A stretch of DNA of 64,000 nucleotides from SZUA-38 sp965212525 (GTDB lineage Bacteria; Pseudomonadota; Gammaproteobacteria; Xanthomonadales; SZUA-38), in assembly GCA_965212525.1 (NCBI GenBank), contig CBDBVC010000059.1, forward strand, positions 124,001 through 188,000. Direction: 5' to 3'. The position numbers and the translations under genes were made by a program. Below are positions 61,976 through 64,000 of this stretch, in pieces (the first letter of the stretch is position 1; every line of letters starts with the position of its first letter). The notes under the pieces are model-generated. The model saw only the letters and a program-made list of their open reading frames with translations. It did not search any database and had not been told where the DNA came from.

Positions 61976-62701
61976 ATGAGTGCAACACAACGTGAATTCA
62001 AGCCTGACGAGAACGCCCTTTCCGAACAGGTGATTCTGATCACCGGTGCGACAGGTGGAATAGGTCAGGCGCTGACACGTGCCTGTGCGGGCCTGGGAGC
62101 CACGGTGATTGCCTGTGGCCGCAAGATACCGGCCCTCAATCGCCTGGCAGACGAGGTGGTGGCAGCGGGTGGTCCCGAACCACTGATCTATCCCATCGAC
62201 CTGTCGGGTGCCACACCCGATGATTACCAGACACTGGTACATGCCATCGAGGACAACCTGGGCAGGCTTGATGCCATTGTTCATCTGGCAGCCGAATTCA
62301 AGGGCCTGGTTCAGATCGACCAGATCGAGACGCAGGACTGGCTCAATACCTTCCAGATCGGGCTGACAGCACCCTGGCTGCTGAATCAGATGGCAAGGCC
62401 ACTGCTGGCAAAACGAGACGACGGCAGGCCGGCACGCATCCTGTTTGCACTCGATGATGCTGCACAGAACAGGAAGCCCTACATGGGTGCCTACGGCATC
62501 AGCAAGTCAGGTCTTGAGGCGATGTGCAGCATCAGTTCGGAAGAGTATGAATCATCAGGCATCATCGTCAGCGGCGTCAGCACAGGGCCGGTGAAAACGG
62601 CCCATCGCAAGAAGCTGTATATCGAAGAGGAAAATCCGCTGCTGAAGGAGCCGCTCGAGGCGGCCACCTGTTACCTCGAACTGCTCTGCAGCCCGGACTG
62701 A
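61976..62701 (+). CDS. Short-chain dehydrogenase/reductase (YciK-like)
   Basis: This 241-residue SDR oxidoreductase has the cofactor motif ITGATGGIGQAL, the HLAAEF segment and a catalytic YGISK (Tyr-x3-Lys). Similarity to E. coli YciK is suggested by the layout NTFQIGLTAPWLLNQMARPLL. Substrate and cofactor preference are unknown. The ribosome-binding site is weak. It is divergent from the DegQ gene. Confidence 0.88.
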   Translation: MSATQREFKPDENALSEQVILITGATGGIGQALTRACAGLGATVIACGRKIPALNRLADEVVAAGGPEPLIYPIDLSGATPDDYQTLVHAIEDNLGRLDAIVHLAAEFKGLVQIDQIETQDWLNTFQIGLTAPWLLNQMARPLLAKRDDGRPARILFALDDAAQNRKPYMGAYGISKSGLEAMCSISSEEYESSGIIVSGVSTGPVKTAHRKKLYIEEENPLLKEPLEAATCYLELLCSPD

Positions 62702-62711
62702 GTTCAGCCGG

Positions 62712-63650
62712 TCACGGGCAATCAGACCTGTCCAGGGAAAGCGAATCGGGCAAATCGAAATTGTGGGTACTGAAGACAGACTCTAGAGTCTGCAACGCTG
62801 GCAGGGCAGCATCCCAGTCGTTACGCACGGCGGCATCATCAAAACGGTCGATGCGATCCTGCTCACCCGTGAAGTGATAGACATCCGAGTCTACACCGTA
62901 CTCATTCAGCGTTTCAGCCATGTTGTCGACGTTGTACTGCTTGTCATCGACAAACACAACATGTGAGGGCCAGGGCTGTCCGGACTTCTGCAGCAGCCCG
63001 GCCAGCATGCGTCCCTTGTGCTGACCGGCAACCATCAGCACGCCGTCCTCGTAGAGCACGTCACGATCCTTGTCGCCGAGCTTGAACAGTCCATTGATGC
63101 TGGGTATCGGTGCCATATCGTCAAACAGGATGGACTGACGCCTCAGTTCACGAAAAGTTGGCAGCCGGAATTCATGACCGCGAGCGGTCAGTACCATGGC
63201 GTCGATGTCTTGTGCATGCAGCATTCCCATCACGTCAACAATGAGCGGATCGGTCAGCTGCATGGCACCGGCATGATAGAGGGCACCCTGAACCTGCAGC
63301 AGCCTGTTGACCTTGCCCGGATCACAGTTGTCCAGTCCCTTCTGCCAGCCGTACCATTGATCCGACCCCAGGTCAGACCTCATCGCCAGCAGGGTATTGT
63401 CAAGATCGAAGATCACCAGCAATTCGCCGCTCGGCAAACTGGCCGACAGTTCGGTAATTCGTTGCATGATGTCAGACATCGTGTCCACCTGATGGTGCGA
63501 GACGATGGCAGGTTCATCAACCCGATCGGGATTGCTGCTACAGGCACTGAGGATCAGTACCGTCAGCAGTGCGATGTATCGTGTGGCGAGGGGGGTGTGA
63601 TTGCGAATAAGACGGGCGGTGATAGTCATGTGGGTTAATGCTGAGCTCAT
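62712..63650 (-). CDS. DUF2608/HAD-like lipoprotein
   Basis: This 312-residue protein has a lipoprotein signal (LLTVLILSAC) and a HAD-like domain. Motif I is LLVIFDLDNTLLAM, followed by a Thr-containing VLTARG and the late acidic VVFVDDKQYNVDNM. This matches the DUF2608 class of presumed outer or periplasmic phosphatases. The start is uncertain (63650 or the ATG at 63629). It is convergent with the SDR gene, ten bases apart. Confidence 0.82.
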   Translation of the reverse strand: MSSALTHMTITARLIRNHTPLATRYIALLTVLILSACSSNPDRVDEPAIVSHHQVDTMSDIMQRITELSASLPSGELLVIFDLDNTLLAMRSDLGSDQWYGWQKGLDNCDPGKVNRLLQVQGALYHAGAMQLTDPLIVDVMGMLHAQDIDAMVLTARGHEFRLPTFRELRRQSILFDDMAPIPSINGLFKLGDKDRDVLYEDGVLMVAGQHKGRMLAGLLQKSGQPWPSHVVFVDDKQYNVDNMAETLNEYGVDSDVYHFTGEQDRIDRFDDAAVRNDWDAALPALQTLESVFSTHNFDLPDSLSLDRSDCP

Positions 63651-63701
63651 TTTTCGGATCGTCGCACATTATAGCCCGAGCTTGATGACAGATGTGTGGC
63701 T

Positions 63702-64000
63702 TCAGTCTGAGGAAGCCTGCCATTCGCCCTGCTGGAACAGCTGCAGCGGGCGGTAATTGTGCTTGTAGTGCATCTTCGGATGATTACGGATCCAGTACCC
63801 CAGATAGAGCCAGGGCAAGCGCATTTCATGCGCAATTCTGATCTGGGTCAGTATGGCATAGACACCAAGGCTGCGTGAGGCCAGGGTTGGCTCGAAAAAG
63901 CTGTACACGGCAGACAGGCCGCTTTCCAGGCGATCGGTCACCGAGGTTGCCACCAGTGTGCCATCAAGCCTCAAGTCGATAAACCAGGTGTCGGCCCAGC
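63702..64000 (-). CDS. bpt: Leucyl/arginyl-tRNA-protein transferase (Bpt-like), truncated by the window end
   Basis: This is the C-terminal part of an aminoacyl-tRNA-protein transferase of the Ate/Bpt family, which adds Leu or Arg to N-terminal Asp/Glu to mark proteins for ClpS/ClpAP degradation. The frame is open to the window end, with upstream codons WFIDLRLDGTLVATSV. The conserved LGYWIRNHPKMHYKHNYRPLQL is visible. The N-terminal part, including the Cys motif, lies outside the window. Confidence 0.93.
   Translation of the reverse strand, partial: WADTWFIDLRLDGTLVATSVTDRLESGLSAVYSFFEPTLASRSLGVYAILTQIRIAHEMRLPWLYLGYWIRNHPKMHYKHNYRPLQLFQQGEWQASSD

Overview
The window is a 64 kb piece of a gammaproteobacterial chromosome of moderately high GC, judged by eye. 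Three things support this: the nusA-infB-rbfA-truB-rpsO-pnp order, a pyruvate dehydrogenase operon with homodimeric E1 and a lipoyl domain fused to E3, and glutamyl-Q tRNA(Asp) synthetase with a bacterial leucyl/arginyl-tRNA-protein transferase. The DUF1302/DUF1329 outer-membrane module recalls Pseudomonas, Marinobacter and related marine lineages. I cannot name an order or genus. I saw no rRNA, tRNA, insertion sequence or CRISPR array.

Layout: 0-7.8 kb, transcription/translation/RNA-decay operon ending at a strong terminator. 8-12.5 kb, a two-gene RND efflux pump, convergent with gluQ. 13.4-15 kb, a ribbon-helix-helix regulator with an SPFH membrane protein behind an operator-like promoter. 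15.3-24.4 kb, a secreted lipase-like lipoprotein followed by DUF1302, DUF1329, Ycf48-like and RND/MMPL genes. 24.5-32.1 kb, central carbon metabolism (tkt, gap, pgk, class I aldolase) with a TPR-methyltransferase and a HAD phosphatase inserted. 32.2-38.4 kb on the minus strand, a five-gene unit: ECF sigma factor, membrane anti-sigma-like protein, animal-type haem peroxidase, an unknown protein and an exported TPR-CHAT caspase-like protein. 38.6-44.7 kb, secreted and membrane proteins including a metzincin. 44.9-51.4 kb, aceE-aceF-(aspartic protease)-lpd. 51.4-55.8 kb, a minus-strand signalling operon (CheA-like membrane kinase, CheY, CheX, PilZ). 56-64 kb, assorted envelope and redox genes, including a DegQ-type protease with a sigma-E-like promoter and a tandem SUEL-type lectin.

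The most system-like accessory locus is the sigma/anti-sigma/haem peroxidase/CHAT unit. Its genes overlap or lie a few bases apart, so they probably act together, and its divergent promoter region carries a perfect CRP-type half-site pair. The kinase-CheY-CheX-PilZ operon and the ribbon-helix-helix/SPFH unit with three 11-bp-phased operator boxes are the next best.

Seven genes between 21.9 and 60.4 kb are interrupted by single-base frameshifts, mostly one extra base in a G or C run, while the protein continues cleanly in the next frame. I read this as probable consensus error. These genes are annotated as single frameshifted genes.
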